A DNA stretch of 64,000 nt from Vagococcus fluvialis bH819. GTDB taxonomy: Bacteria; Bacillota; Bacilli; Lactobacillales; Vagococcaceae. The position numbers and the translations under genes are program-made. Where the stretch lies: positions 124,001 to 188,000 of the forward strand of contig NZ_FWFD01000003.1 in assembly GCF_900163795.1 (NCBI RefSeq), given 5' to 3'. Below are positions 27,823 through 38,216 of the stretch, in pieces. The stretch's first letter is position 1. Each line of letters opens with the position of its first letter. The notes beneath the pieces are model-generated. The model was not told the origin of the DNA. It ran no database searches and saw nothing but the letters and a program-made list of their open reading frames with translations.

Positions 27823-30800
27823 TTATAAAATATCTTTTAAAAAATTAATTTCATAGGCATCTTGATATTGATTTAAGTGACTTAATGCGTCTATTGCATA
27901 TGATTCTGAATCACGTGACAGCCAATTTTGCCAATCTGATAAACTCTCTCCTTGAGCAACTAACTCTTTGCTCACAACAGATTTACCAAATTCAACAATT
28001 CCAATATCTCTATTATTCCCCATTCGTTCAGCAAATTCTTTTCCCTTATCTAAATAGTATTTAACTTGTTCATAATCTTTTTCTTGTAAATAAATTAAAG
28101 CCATATAAGCATCTAGACGTGGTCTTTTCCAAAACGTACGGAGCTCTTCGTAAATAGCTCGAGATTTCAATAATAAATCTTTAGCTTTTTCTAGATTTCC
28201 TTGAGCAAAGCAAGCTGCTCCTGCATTCGTATAAAAAACCGACAAACTCGATAGTGTATTTTTTTCTTCACACAACTCAATTGATTTTATAAACATTTCG
28301 TAGGCTTCGCTGTAGTTATTTTCATTAAATCTGATTTCACCTAGATAGTTATACGCCGCTGCAATGTTTACCGCATATTTTTTAGCGATTTCATCGGTTA
28401 ACATAAAGGTATTAATAGACTCTCGAAGTAATTTTTCAGCAATCAAGTTATTACCACACATGATTTGATATAATCCTTTGAGTCTTAACAAAACACCTAT
28501 GGATTGATGATTATTTTCTTTAATTGATAAATCCAGTGCTAACTCAATGTAACCAATCATTTTTTCTGGTTCATCAATTTGAATATAGTAATAAATCATT
28601 TGTTTGTATCCTGCCAAAAGATAGCCGTTGTCTTTTAATTCTTTTGAGCGAGTAATAACTTGTTCAATATCTTGAACTCCTTTTTTATATTCACCATATT
28701 TGATTAAATAACGACCTTCTAGATATAAAAACTGACGTGTTAACTGTTCAAACACTTCGTTTCCTTGGTACTGAACTTTCAATAAATCTAAAGAGTTTTG
28801 AATTTTATCAAATTGTTTAAAAACTTTTTCTTGACTGAATGTCAGCTCTTCTTTAAATGTTCCTTGAGTTTCTATATCAATCGGGAAAAGTTCATGATAA
28901 AAACCTAAATATTTTTCAAGATATAATAATTTATATTTCAACGCTTTTAAATCATCTTTCCCTTTTTTATAATGGTAAGAGATATTATCATAAAGTAAAT
29001 TATCTACACCATTCAAGTGTATCTTACTTTCTAAATAATGTGCTATTTTTTTATGAATAATACGTTTTTTCCCAATTGATTGATTCATATAAATAAATTC
29101 TCTTAACTTAATATGAGTAAAAGTGGTGCCCATCTCACCATTTATATCTAATTCCTTAAGAATATTTTTCTTAACAAGATTTTCAATCATGTTAACAATT
29201 ATTAAGCTGTCCATACCTAGAATTTCTACTAAATCATCCAATAAAGCATAATCATAAAAATAAGAAACAATATTAACTACTTCTTGTTCTCCTTCAGTTA
29301 AATACAAAAATCTATTTTTTAAAGCATCTTTCATTTTAACAGTCATCGTATTTAAGTTAGCATTACTTTGAAGTAAACTGACATATTCAATTAAGAAAAA
29401 CAAATTTCCTTCTGTGTGTTTATAGACATTTTCAACTAAGTGATCTGTCACTTGATCATTATCTAATTTTTTTAGAATAAACTCGTTTGTCTCTTGATAT
29501 GTAAAGGGGTTTAATTTAATCATTTTTAATAGAGAACACTGAATTAAATTATTTAAAAAGAAGTCTAATTCTACACGGTTTACTTTTCTAGAAGTCATTA
29601 AAAAAATGACATTTTCACTTACATTCATCATGACATTTGTTAATAGTTCTAGACTACTTGAATCCATCCATTGAATATCTTCAATAAAAATTAACAACTT
29701 ACTTTTCTCAGAAATACGATTGATAGTATCAATCAAAACATCGGATAAAACATTTAAATTAACCGAGGACTCTCGTTCAACTAACTTCGCTCCAGCTAAA
29801 TGTGCCTCAATATTTGGAAAAATTTTTGAAATAGCTTCTTCCCAAATTTCTAAATTTATTTGTTGGTTTTCTTTAATAATCATTGATAATTTATCGATAA
29901 TTTTTTTCCAAGGCCTAAAAGAATACTTTTCTTCTACTTGGTAACACTGTGTCTCAACAACAGTTACCTCATTTTGGATATTATCCAAAACAACGTTAGC
30001 CAGCGCACTTTTTCCAATACCAGCTTCTCCACTAATTACCATAGATAGAAAAGACTGGTTATTTTTAAATGAATTCAACTGAGTTTCAATTTGTTTTAGT
30101 TCATCAAAACGTCCATAAAATAAAGAACTAAATCGTTGTTTCCCTTGATTATTATGGTTATTTAAATGGTCTAATGAATCTTCATATATTTTTTTTGTTT
30201 GTTTATTAGGTGTAATTCCTAGTTCTGTTTTCAAAGTATTGGATAAATTATAATATGTTTCAACCACTTTTCCATCTCTTTGGTTTGTCTGATAAAATTT
30301 CATTAATAATTGATAATTTGATTCGTCAAACTCATCAATATGAATTAACTGGTAAATATTCTTTTCAACATCTTCTAAATTTCCATTTTCAATATCTTGT
30401 TCAATTTTTCTCAAACATTCTTGTAAAAACTTTTTCTCGTAAAAGCTACGCATTTTTACAACCCAAATTTCAAATCCTTCACAATCCTTTAAGAAAAAAC
30501 CTTTTAAAAATTCATCTTTATATAAAAATAAATTTTCCTGAGTTTGTTTCATAAAATTATCAACATCAATATCTAGATCAACCGATCCATTCAATACGAG
30601 TAATGCTTTATTTGGAGAACTAATGATCTCTACACCTAAAATTTTATTCGCTTGATAGATAGCGTTTCTTAAATTCTTTTTTGCATTTTGGTCGCTTTTA
30701 TCTGGCCAAAGCAAACCGGCAACTTCATCTCTACTTGCTGATTTAGTTACTATCAAGTAATAAAGCAAAGCATCTATTTTAGAAAAAGAAAAAAGAATTG

Positions 30801-30861
30801 CTTCATCGTTTAATCTTATTTCAGGATGTCCAAACATTTTACAACTTAAGCGGTTAGACAA
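27823..30861 (-). CDS. Large BTAD/STAND-type transcriptional regulator, TTG start
   Basis: A 1012-aa cytoplasmic protein. Residues about 1-95 form a winged-helix DNA-binding domain (SASRDEVAGLLWPDKSDQNAKKNLRNAI). About 95-235 form a bacterial transcriptional activation domain of helical repeats. A P-loop ATPase follows, with SGEAGIGKSALANV near residue 280 and Walker B LLIFIEDIQWMDSSS near 395. The C-terminal half, about 600-1000, is rich in TPR-like pairs (YNYLGEIRFNENNYSEAYEMF). This is the architecture of SARP/MalT-like STAND activators. AGGAGG precedes TTG 30861. It lies downstream of hutU and is a candidate regulator of histidine use, which is untested. Confidence 0.82.
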   Translation of the reverse strand: MSNRLSCKMFGHPEIRLNDEAILFSFSKIDALLYYLIVTKSASRDEVAGLLWPDKSDQNAKKNLRNAIYQANKILGVEIISSPNKALLVLNGSVDLDIDVDNFMKQTQENLFLYKDEFLKGFFLKDCEGFEIWVVKMRSFYEKKFLQECLRKIEQDIENGNLEDVEKNIYQLIHIDEFDESNYQLLMKFYQTNQRDGKVVETYYNLSNTLKTELGITPNKQTKKIYEDSLDHLNNHNNQGKQRFSSLFYGRFDELKQIETQLNSFKNNQSFLSMVISGEAGIGKSALANVVLDNIQNEVTVVETQCYQVEEKYSFRPWKKIIDKLSMIIKENQQINLEIWEEAISKIFPNIEAHLAGAKLVERESSVNLNVLSDVLIDTINRISEKSKLLIFIEDIQWMDSSSLELLTNVMMNVSENVIFLMTSRKVNRVELDFFLNNLIQCSLLKMIKLNPFTYQETNEFILKKLDNDQVTDHLVENVYKHTEGNLFFLIEYVSLLQSNANLNTMTVKMKDALKNRFLYLTEGEQEVVNIVSYFYDYALLDDLVEILGMDSLIIVNMIENLVKKNILKELDINGEMGTTFTHIKLREFIYMNQSIGKKRIIHKKIAHYLESKIHLNGVDNLLYDNISYHYKKGKDDLKALKYKLLYLEKYLGFYHELFPIDIETQGTFKEELTFSQEKVFKQFDKIQNSLDLLKVQYQGNEVFEQLTRQFLYLEGRYLIKYGEYKKGVQDIEQVITRSKELKDNGYLLAGYKQMIYYYIQIDEPEKMIGYIELALDLSIKENNHQSIGVLLRLKGLYQIMCGNNLIAEKLLRESINTFMLTDEIAKKYAVNIAAAYNYLGEIRFNENNYSEAYEMFIKSIELCEEKNTLSSLSVFYTNAGAACFAQGNLEKAKDLLLKSRAIYEELRTFWKRPRLDAYMALIYLQEKDYEQVKYYLDKGKEFAERMGNNRDIGIVEFGKSVVSKELVAQGESLSDWQNWLSRDSESYAIDALSHLNQYQDAYEINFLKDIL

Positions 30862-31176
30862 GTTTACTTCCTCCTAACTAGTCATTCTTTGTAACAGTCA
30901 TACATTTTATCTGTTAAAACATTTACAAAATTCATTATACCTTTTTTTAGTGATAAAATAAACAAACTGTCCACAAAGAAACCTCATTTATTGAATAAAT
31001 TAATCATTTTTTTGTGAAAGAACTGTTAACAAGTAAAGTTAAACTTTTTTTCATTAAACGATCAATAAATAGCGTATTTTATAAGAAGTCTATTAAATTT
31101 TAGCATAACTCAGATGGCAATCGTCACTACCACAATATCAACAAATACCATTTTTTATAGTTTTAAATGCAGATAC
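30862..31176. other. Intergenic leader of the BTAD regulator gene
   Basis: About 315 AT-rich bases between the regulator start and the hutU terminator. The minus strand has a TATAAT at roughly 30936-30941 without a convincing -35. I see no convincing small gene, structured RNA or repeat here. Confidence 0.35.
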
Positions 31177-31222
31177 AAAAAGACCTTAAGAAGAAAGATA
31201 TTCTCTAAATTCTTAAGGTTCT
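31177..31222 (-). terminator. hutU terminator
   Basis: Ten-base arms ACCTTAAGAA/TTCTTAAGGT around a 17-base loop; the minus strand continues CTTTTTG. It lies about 50 bases after the hutU stop. Confidence 0.75.
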
Positions 31223-31274
31223 TAGTAGATTATTTTTTTACAACAATGACTTGGATAGGAAGTTCACACAATCA

Positions 31275-33299
31275 TTATTTAAATAAAGGTTTAATTGCTG
31301 CTTCTACTTTAGCATCATCAGCAATGTAAGGGATTGTGATATGGTCTAATCCTTTACGCATTTCATTGTATTCCATTGATGTTTCAATAGCATGTGGATT
31401 ACGTGCCCAACTACGACGAGCAACGCCACCCATAGTATCCCAAGCAATAGCAGATTTAATAATTTCGTCAGTTGTTTCACTTCCGTCTAATACTAAACCA
31501 AAGCCACCATTGATAGATTTACCAATACCAACACCACCACCGTTATGTAGAGCGATTAAACTCATACCACGAGCTGCGTTACCTGCGTAACATTGTGTTG
31601 CCATATCAGCAGTAATATTACTACCATCTTTGATATTTGAAGTTTCACGGAATGGAGAGTCTGTACCAGATACATCATGATGGTCACGACCGATCATAAC
31701 AGGTCCAATTTTACCTTCTCTTACCATTTCATTGAATTTAAGGGCGATATTAACACGTCCCATAGCATCTTGATAAAGAATACGTGCTTCAGTACCTACA
31801 ACTAATTTATTTTCTTCAGCGTCACGAATCCAATTATAGTTATCACGATCTTGATAGCGACGTGTTGGATCAATTACTTCCATAGCTGCTTTATCAGTAG
31901 CCATTAAATCTTCGTGTTTACGGCTTAAACATGCCCAACGGAATGGTCCATAACCATAGTCAAATAACATAGGTCCCATGATATCTTCTACGTATGATGG
32001 CCAGATAAATCCGTCTTTATCATCCACACCATTTTTAGAAATTTCTTTAATTCCTGTATCATAGATAGCTTTCATGAATGAGTTACCATAGTCAAAGAAA
32101 TAAGTTCCTTTAGCTGTTAATGCTTTGATAACTTCAAAGTGACGTTTCAATGTTTTGTCAATTTCAACACGGAATTTATCTTGATCTTCACCTAGAAGTC
32201 TTGTTCTTTCTTCAAATGAAATACCAGCTGGACAATAGCCGCCTTCGTAAACATTATGACAAGATGTTTGGTCAGATAATAAATGTACGTGAATATCATT
32301 TTCATTAATATACTCTAATAAATCAACAATGTTACCATGGTAAGCAATAGACGTTGTTTCTTCTTTATCCATGTATTCTTTTGCTAATTTCATTGTGTCT
32401 GCTGGTGTTTCAGTTACGTGAGAAATCCAACCTTGTTCTAAACGAGTATCAATACGAGAGCGGTCAACTTCTGCTACAATTGCTACAGCTTTAGCAATTT
32501 CTCCTGCTTTACCTTGAGCCCCACTCATACCACCAAGTCCTGATGTAATGAATAATTTACCTCTTAAATCACCATCATCAGCAACGCCTAATTTCAAGCG
32601 TCCAGCATTTAATAATGTATTGAATGTTCCATGAACAATACCTTGAGGGCCAATATACATCCAACCACCAGCAGTCATTTGACCGTAGTTAGTGACACCC
32701 ATTTGTTCCCCAATTTCCCAATCTTTAATGTTATCGTATTCTCCAATTAATAAACCATTAGTAATGATAACGCGTGGCGCATCTTTTTTAGAAGCGAATA
32801 ATCCCATTGGATGTCCAGATTCTACAACTAATGTTTGCTCATCTGTCATTTCTTCTAAGTAGCTCATGATTAATTGGTATTGCATCCAGTTTGAACATAC
32901 TTGTCCAGTTTCCCCGTAAGTTACTAACTCATATGGATAAAGTGCGATATCAAAGTCTAAGTTGTTATCAATCATAACTTGCATTGCTTTAGCAGCGACA
33001 CATTTTCCTTTATACTCATCAATTGGTTTTCCGTAAACACGTGTTTTTGGATACCAACGATAGCCGTAAATACGTCCACGAGTTCTTAATTCTTCTAAAA
33101 ATTCTGGAATGACTTGATCATGAAATTGTTCTGGTACATATCTTAAAGCATTTTTTAATGCTAATATTGTTTGCGATTCTGATAAACGGAACCCTCTATC
33201 TGGAGCACGTCTAATACCTTCTTGAAATACCGGCATATCTGGTAATACTTCTGGCAATTTAATTGTCATTGCTTTACTAATATCTGTGTTACTAATCAT
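31275..33299 (-). CDS. hutU: Urocanate hydratase, long form
   Basis: NAD-dependent hydratase turning urocanate into imidazolonepropionate. At 674 aa it belongs to the longer urocanase group seen in streptococci and anaerobes, against about 550 aa in Bacillus and Pseudomonas. Motifs: YETGQVCSNWMQY-like GETGQVCSNWMQYQ, LFITSGLGGMSGAQGKA (NAD-binding region), SDQTSCHNVYEGGYCP with the conserved cysteine region, and GRDHHDVSGTDSPFRET. AAGGAGG precedes ATG 33299. It is divergent from hutI. Confidence 0.96.
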   Translation of the reverse strand: MISNTDISKAMTIKLPEVLPDMPVFQEGIRRAPDRGFRLSESQTILALKNALRYVPEQFHDQVIPEFLEELRTRGRIYGYRWYPKTRVYGKPIDEYKGKCVAAKAMQVMIDNNLDFDIALYPYELVTYGETGQVCSNWMQYQLIMSYLEEMTDEQTLVVESGHPMGLFASKKDAPRVIITNGLLIGEYDNIKDWEIGEQMGVTNYGQMTAGGWMYIGPQGIVHGTFNTLLNAGRLKLGVADDGDLRGKLFITSGLGGMSGAQGKAGEIAKAVAIVAEVDRSRIDTRLEQGWISHVTETPADTMKLAKEYMDKEETTSIAYHGNIVDLLEYINENDIHVHLLSDQTSCHNVYEGGYCPAGISFEERTRLLGEDQDKFRVEIDKTLKRHFEVIKALTAKGTYFFDYGNSFMKAIYDTGIKEISKNGVDDKDGFIWPSYVEDIMGPMLFDYGYGPFRWACLSRKHEDLMATDKAAMEVIDPTRRYQDRDNYNWIRDAEENKLVVGTEARILYQDAMGRVNIALKFNEMVREGKIGPVMIGRDHHDVSGTDSPFRETSNIKDGSNITADMATQCYAGNAARGMSLIALHNGGGVGIGKSINGGFGLVLDGSETTDEIIKSAIAWDTMGGVARRSWARNPHAIETSMEYNEMRKGLDHITIPYIADDAKVEAAIKPLFK

Positions 33300-33472
33300 T
33301 TTACTTCCTCCTTAAAATTATCAATAAAAAGTGCATAAATGTTGATACGTTATTACTGTTTTTTCACATAAGTAATGTTTCTTTTAGGTTATACCACTAC
33401 TATAAAACGAGACGGTCTATTTACTGTCTATCCCTTGTATAAAATAAATATTTTTATAAAAAAACATTCTAA

Positions 33473-33580
33473 ATAAAACGATTACAATAATTTGACAAAA
33501 ATTAGTCGATAAAAAGCTACAGTAATTACGAGTAAATATTGTTATAATATTATTGTAAATCAAAGGAGGAAAAAAGCAAT
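33473..33580. promoter_or_regulatory. hutU-hutI divergent control region
   Basis: A cre-like ATAAAACGATTACA lies at 33473-33486 (two mismatches to the 14-base catabolite-repression consensus) and is followed by TTGACA at 33492. A TATAAT is at 33543-33548 in front of the hutI AGGAGG, but its -35 is poor, so the exact promoter is uncertain. Catabolite control of hut genes is common in the group. Confidence 0.35.
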
Positions 33581-34846
33581 ATGATAGCAGATAAGATTTT
33601 AACAAATTTTAGCCAAATTTTTTGTCCGATTGATAATGGACAACCTTTAAAGGGTGCTGAAATGGATCAAGCAGACGTTATTGAAAACGGTTTTATCGCC
33701 ATTAAAGATGGAAAAATATTAAAAGTAGCAGCAGGTGAACCTGAAACATCCCTTATCGGTTCTCATACAAAAATTGTTGATTATTCTGGAAAATTAGCTT
33801 CTCCTGGTTTAATCGACTGTCATACTCATTTAGTTTATGGTGGAAGTCGTGAAAATGAATTTGCTAAAAAATTAAATGGTGTGAGTTATTTAGACATTTT
33901 AAAAGAAGGTGGCGGTATTTTAAGTACCGTTCGTTCTACTCGTTCCGCTTCTTTTGAAAACTTATACGATAAATCAAAACGCTTATTAGATCAAATGATC
34001 ATTCACGGTGTTACTACTGTGGAAGCTAAAAGTGGTTATGGTTTAAATTGGGAAACAGAAAAACGTCAATTAGAAGTGGTCAAAGAATTAAATCATAATC
34101 ATCCCATTGATTTAGTTTCAACATTTATGGCAGCCCACGCTGTCCCACCTGAATTTGATGGGGATGGGGATGCGTTTATCGAAATGATCATTGCTGAGAT
34201 GTTACCGCAAGTTAAAGAAGAAAACTTAGCAGAATTTTGTGATATCTTCTGTGAAACAGGTGTTTTCACAGCTAAACAATCATTCCGTTTACTTGAAGCT
34301 GCAAAAGAATTAGGCTTTAAATTACGTATCCACGCTGATGAAATTGATTCAATCGGCGGGGTTGATGTAGCTGCTGAGTTAAAATCGGTAAGTGCTGAAC
34401 ATTTAATGGCAGCTACTGATGAAGGCATCAAAAAAATGAGTGAAAGTGGCGTGATTGGTAACTTACTACCAGGAACAACTTTTAGTTTAATGAAAGACAC
34501 TTACGCTCCAGCTAAAAAAATGCTAGAAGCAGGTATGGCAATTACCTTGTCAACAGATAGTAACCCAGGAAGTTGTCCAACCTCAAACATCCAATTTATT
34601 ATGCAATTAGGTTGTTTCAAAATGTATCTAACACCAGTCCAAGTCTTCAATGCAGTTACAATTAATGCTGCTTACTCTGTCGGTTTAGGCGATACAATTG
34701 GTAGTTTTAAAGAAGGAAAATTAGCTGATATTGCCATTTGGGACGCACCAAATGTTGACTATCCATTATATTTCTTTGCAACAAATCTTGTTCAAGACGT
34801 GTATAAACACGGTGAGCTCGTTTCTAAAAATCATCAAATTCTTTAA
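33581..34846 (+). CDS. hutI: Imidazolonepropionase
   Basis: Zinc-type amidohydrolase, 421 aa, converting imidazolonepropionate to formiminoglutamate. Metal motif [19 protein letters not shown], then [24 protein letters not shown] and [16 protein letters not shown] with the metal-binding aspartate. AGGAGG precedes ATG 33581. Only plus-strand gene in this part of the hut region; it ends at a bidirectional terminator. Confidence 0.96.
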   Translation: MIADKILTNFSQIFCPIDNGQPLKGAEMDQADVIENGFIAIKDGKILKVAAGEPETSLIGSHTKIVDYSGKLASPGLIDCHTHLVYGGSRENEFAKKLNGVSYLDILKEGGGILSTVRSTRSASFENLYDKSKRLLDQMIIHGVTTVEAKSGYGLNWETEKRQLEVVKELNHNHPIDLVSTFMAAHAVPPEFDGDGDAFIEMIIAEMLPQVKEENLAEFCDIFCETGVFTAKQSFRLLEAAKELGFKLRIHADEIDSIGGVDVAAELKSVSAEHLMAATDEGIKKMSESGVIGNLLPGTTFSLMKDTYAPAKKMLEAGMAITLSTDSNPGSCPTSNIQFIMQLGCFKMYLTPVQVFNAVTINAAYSVGLGDTIGSFKEGKLADIAIWDAPNVDYPLYFFATNLVQDVYKHGELVSKNHQIL

Positions 34847-34850
34847 TATA

Positions 34851-34890
34851 AAAAGGTGACTAAAAATTAATTTTTTTAGTCACCTTTTTT
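34851..34890. terminator. Bidirectional terminator between hutI and dagK
   Basis: AAAAGGTGACTAAAAA pairs with TTTTTTAGTCACCTTTT around a short loop, with A- and T-runs on both sides. Confidence 0.85.
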
Positions 34891-34891
34891 A

Positions 34892-35779
34892 CTATTCTTT
34901 TTTGATTGGAACCATTAAATCAATTAGGTCTTTTTTCCACTCTAAGTGCAGAGGTAAGTCTGGACCAGGATCACCATCAATTCTTGATTGTATTTTTATT
35001 TCAGAATCTAAATTAATTATTTCAAGACTCTCTGCTTCTAATCTAGTAATGGTTTTTTTTCCCTTTAAGTGGCCCGTAAAAGCATATGTCAAATAAGCCA
35101 TCGCTTTTGACATCGTCATGTTATTTAAGATATTAATATGAAATGCATTTGGATCATCTAAAGTATAAGGCAATCCTCCTACATAAGATGTTGTTGTTAT
35201 CAGCGTCACCCATGTTTTTAAATCTTGTTCTTCTTTTTCAGTTTTAAAACGAATTAAATATGACGTTTTACTTCCTATTTTTTTTAACGCTTGATACGGA
35301 TAAACAATAAGCCCATATTTTTGCTTTTCGCTTTGTCTCACATCATTTGAGATGTCTGCTAGTTTACCAAATGTAAAAGAACTAATAATAGCCTGATCGT
35401 TACACTTTCCAATACTAACTTTATTCGTATAATTATCAAGAATAACAGCTATCGCTTTCTCTGTGTCTATCGGAATATTCCAGCGTTTCGCAAAATTATT
35501 AATCGTTCCTCCTGGAATAATTCCTAGAGGGACACTTCGATTACTTCTGATAAAAGCGGTCCCGACTATATTAAGCGTTCCATCTCCACCAATTGCTATA
35601 ATAGCTGAAATTTCAGACATTCTATCTATCAACTTTTGAATAGTATTTTCTGGGCTATCTCCTGCTATAAAAAAAGAATCAATTTTATTATTTTTTAATT
35701 TTTCTTGAAGATTCTTAGCTTTTCTTTCTGACTCGCCATTTCCTGCATTTGGATTAAACAAAATACCATAGGGTTTCAC
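34892..35779 (-). CDS. Diacylglycerol kinase-family lipid kinase, GTG start
   Basis: A 295-aa member of the DagK/YegS group. Seen: the N-terminal ILFNPNAGNGESERKA, the nucleotide-binding IGGDGTLNIVGTAF and LGIIPGGTINNFAKRW. DgkB recycles diacylglycerol in Gram-positives; YegS-like members have other lipid substrates, so the substrate is left open. AAGGGAT precedes GTG 35779. It is downstream of yitT. Confidence 0.85.
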   Translation of the reverse strand: MKPYGILFNPNAGNGESERKAKNLQEKLKNNKIDSFFIAGDSPENTIQKLIDRMSEISAIIAIGGDGTLNIVGTAFIRSNRSVPLGIIPGGTINNFAKRWNIPIDTEKAIAVILDNYTNKVSIGKCNDQAIISSFTFGKLADISNDVRQSEKQKYGLIVYPYQALKKIGSKTSYLIRFKTEKEEQDLKTWVTLITTTSYVGGLPYTLDDPNAFHINILNNMTMSKAMAYLTYAFTGHLKGKKTITRLEAESLEIINLDSEIKIQSRIDGDPGPDLPLHLEWKKDLIDLMVPIKKE

Positions 35780-35860
35780 TTAGATCATCCCTTCTGTTAA
35801 ATTAATAGTATATAGCCAATAAAAATGTTTTTAAATTCTTTACTTTATACTCAAATAAAC

Positions 35861-36745
35861 TTACAAACCAAAATCATCAAACTTCCCTAAAGTATGGACA
35901 TTTTCTGAAATACTCACAAAACTAGTCGGATCGCCTTCCTCAATTGCTTCTTCTAACTGATTTAACTCATATCTTGTAATAACTGTTAAAAGGACTGTTT
36001 TTTTACGGTGATCATAGGCACCTTCTGCCTCATCATTTAAAACAGTCACTCCTCTTAATAATCTTTTCTTAAGAGAACATATAACATCCTCTGGGTTTCT
36101 TGTAATAATTAAAACTTGCATTTTTTGTTGTTTCGTATAAACAAAATCCATCACTTTTCCACTAACAATAATTGATATTACACTATAAAAAGCATATGGA
36201 AAACCAAATAAAGCTCCCGCAGCTATAACAATAATACCATTGATAATCATTGATATTGAACCTATACTTTTCCCTGTTTTCCGTCTGATTGCAATAATAC
36301 CAATATCTAAACCACCTGTAGCAATCCCGTTCTTTAAAGCAAGTCCCATCGATGTCCCACCAATAGCACCACCAAATAATGCACAAATAATAGGATCTTT
36401 TGTTAAAACAATCGTTGGGACCATTTCAATAGCTATTGAGGCAAAGGTTACACTAATGACAGTGAAAATGACTAATTTTTTATTCATTTTAAACCAACCA
36501 TAAATCAAAAATGGTAAATTTATTAAATAATAAATAACTGACATTGAAGGCTCAAAACCTGTAAATTTCTCAAATACTGTAGTAATTATTTGAGAAAAAC
36601 CTGTAATTCCTCCCGTGTAAATATTCGCTGGTCGCCAGAAAAAATTTAAAGCAATGGCGTATAACATGGCATATAAAAACGCCACCGTTAACTTATGTGT
36701 ATATTCTGATATGGTTCCTTTTTCCTCGTACATCTGAGGTTTCAC
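35861..36745 (-). CDS. YitT family membrane protein, GTG start
   Basis: A 294-aa protein with five or six membrane helices (about residues 18-190, including FWRPANIYTGGITGFSQII and KNGIATGGLDIGIIAI) and a C-terminal soluble DUF2179-like domain (MQVLIITRNPEDVICSLKKRLLRGVTVLNDEAEGAY). The cellular function of the family is not established. GGGAG is nine bases before GTG 36745, which lies 16 bases after hisS, so the two are probably co-transcribed. Confidence 0.88.
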   Translation of the reverse strand: MKPQMYEEKGTISEYTHKLTVAFLYAMLYAIALNFFWRPANIYTGGITGFSQIITTVFEKFTGFEPSMSVIYYLINLPFLIYGWFKMNKKLVIFTVISVTFASIAIEMVPTIVLTKDPIICALFGGAIGGTSMGLALKNGIATGGLDIGIIAIRRKTGKSIGSISMIINGIIVIAAGALFGFPYAFYSVISIIVSGKVMDFVYTKQQKMQVLIITRNPEDVICSLKKRLLRGVTVLNDEAEGAYDHRKKTVLLTVITRYELNQLEEAIEEGDPTSFVSISENVHTLGKFDDFGL

Positions 36746-36761
36746 TTCTCAAAACTCCCTT

Positions 36762-38084
36762 TTATTTCTTGTTCTTACATTTACAATTTTTAGGAATATT
36801 TTCTCCAACAATCCCTTTAAAATCAGCGTATAAATCACTTAATTTCACTTCTTCTTCAACACCAGTATCCATATTCTTCATACGAACAACTTCTCGTTCT
36901 AATTCATCGTCACCAATCGTTAAAGCAACTTTAGCATTGAGTTTAGATGCTGTTTTGAATTGTGCTTTGGCTTTACGATTTGAGTAGTCACGCTCAGCTG
37001 TATAGCCTGCTTCTCTAACTTTTTGGATTAATTTCAACGTTTCAATATTGGTTTTTTCGCCAAGACCAACTACGTAAACATCTACTCCTGGAGTTGTCGG
37101 AAGCGCTACTCCTTCAGCTTCCATGCTAATAATCGCACGTTCTAAGCCTAAAGCATAACCAAAGGCTGCATCATGACTATCAGGTCCTTCAAATTCTTTC
37201 ACTAAACCATCATAACGACCACCAGCACAAATTGTTGTAATTTTACCATTATAGCCTGGTGCATTACTCATAATTTCAAAAACAGTGTGGTTGTAGTAAT
37301 CTAACCCACGAACCATGCGATGATCGACTACATAGTCAACATCTACTGCATCTAATAATTCTTTAACTTCTTCAAAGAATTTAGCTGAATACTCATCTAA
37401 ATAATCTAAAATAGACGGTGCATTTTCAACAATCACTTTGTCTTTTTCATCTTTACTATCTAAAACTCGTAAGGGATTAGTGTGTAAACGACGTTGTGAA
37501 TCGCCACTTAATTCATCAAATTGTGGTTCTAAATAATCAATTAATGCTTGACGATATTCCATACGACATTCCCTTGTACCTAAAGAATTAATTACTAATT
37601 TAGTATGAGTAACGCCTAATTCTCTATAAAAGTCTAACGCAGAAAGAATTCCTTCCACATCAATGGCAGGATTAGCACTTCCAATCATTTCAATACCAAT
37701 TTGGTGAAATTGACGGAAACGACCAAATTGGGCGCGTTCATAACGGAACATTGGTCCGATGTAAAAGGCTTTAAATGGATTTTGGTGTTCTGGTCCAAAT
37801 AATTTGTTTTCTACATAAGATCTAACAAGTGGGGCTGTATTTTCAGGACGTAAGGTAATATGGCGCCCACCCTTATCTTGGAAATCATACATTTCTTTTG
37901 TCACAATATCTGTTGTATCTCCAACACCACGAGTGATTACTTCAATATGCTCAAACATCGGTGTTCTTACTTCATGAATGTCATAACGCTTAAATACTTT
38001 TCTTGCGACCGTTTCTACATATTGCCATTTTTCTACCTCACCTGGTAATATATCTGCGGTTCCTTTTGGTTTTTGATATCCCAT
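36762..38084 (-). CDS. hisS: Histidyl-tRNA synthetase
   Basis: Class II aminoacyl-tRNA synthetase, 440 aa from ATG 38084 (GAGGAAG upstream; GTG 38093 rejected). Motifs: [13 protein letters not shown], motif 2 [31 protein letters not shown] and the C-terminal anticodon-binding domain. The C-terminal end (NCKCKNKK) carries two cysteines in a basic tail. In many Firmicutes hisS is followed by aspS; here it is followed by yitT and is placed inside the hut region. Confidence 0.96.
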   Translation of the reverse strand: MGYQKPKGTADILPGEVEKWQYVETVARKVFKRYDIHEVRTPMFEHIEVITRGVGDTTDIVTKEMYDFQDKGGRHITLRPENTAPLVRSYVENKLFGPEHQNPFKAFYIGPMFRYERAQFGRFRQFHQIGIEMIGSANPAIDVEGILSALDFYRELGVTHTKLVINSLGTRECRMEYRQALIDYLEPQFDELSGDSQRRLHTNPLRVLDSKDEKDKVIVENAPSILDYLDEYSAKFFEEVKELLDAVDVDYVVDHRMVRGLDYYNHTVFEIMSNAPGYNGKITTICAGGRYDGLVKEFEGPDSHDAAFGYALGLERAIISMEAEGVALPTTPGVDVYVVGLGEKTNIETLKLIQKVREAGYTAERDYSNRKAKAQFKTASKLNAKVALTIGDDELEREVVRMKNMDTGVEEEVKLSDLYADFKGIVGENIPKNCKCKNKK

Positions 38085-38123
38085 ATATAACACTTCCTCT
38101 TATTATTGTTAAGTTTATAGTAC

Positions 38124-38160
38124 AAAAAAAAGGGAGCTGATACAAGTCCTCCCCCTTCTT
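38124..38160 (-). terminator. Hairpin with T-run upstream of hisS
   Basis: On the minus strand GGGAG pairs with CTCCC around a loop and is followed by eight T. It stands between the hutH terminator and hisS, so it may stop hut read-through. A TTGTAT (in the loop) and TACTAT (just after the T-run), 17 bases apart, form a possible hisS promoter overlapping it. Confidence 0.55.
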
Positions 38161-38166
38161 TTTGCA

Positions 38167-38205
38167 AATAAAGCCCCGAATATCTAAATATTCGGAAGCT
38201 TTATT
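38167..38205. terminator. hutH terminator
   Basis: AATAAAGC and CCGAATA arms pair with TATTCGG and GCTTTATT around a six-base loop, forming a long hairpin just after the hutH stop on the minus strand; a second hairpin with a stronger T-run follows. Confidence 0.6.
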
Positions 38206-38216
38206 GTATTTAATTT

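Noticed and set aside
33417-33605. Open frame of 62 codons on the minus strand between hutU and hutI
   Set aside because: It covers the divergent control region and the hutI ribosome site and has no ribosome site or recognisable product.
38094-38216. T-box leader for hisS
   Set aside because: No GGTGGNACCGCG motif or stem I features are present, and the interval is too short.
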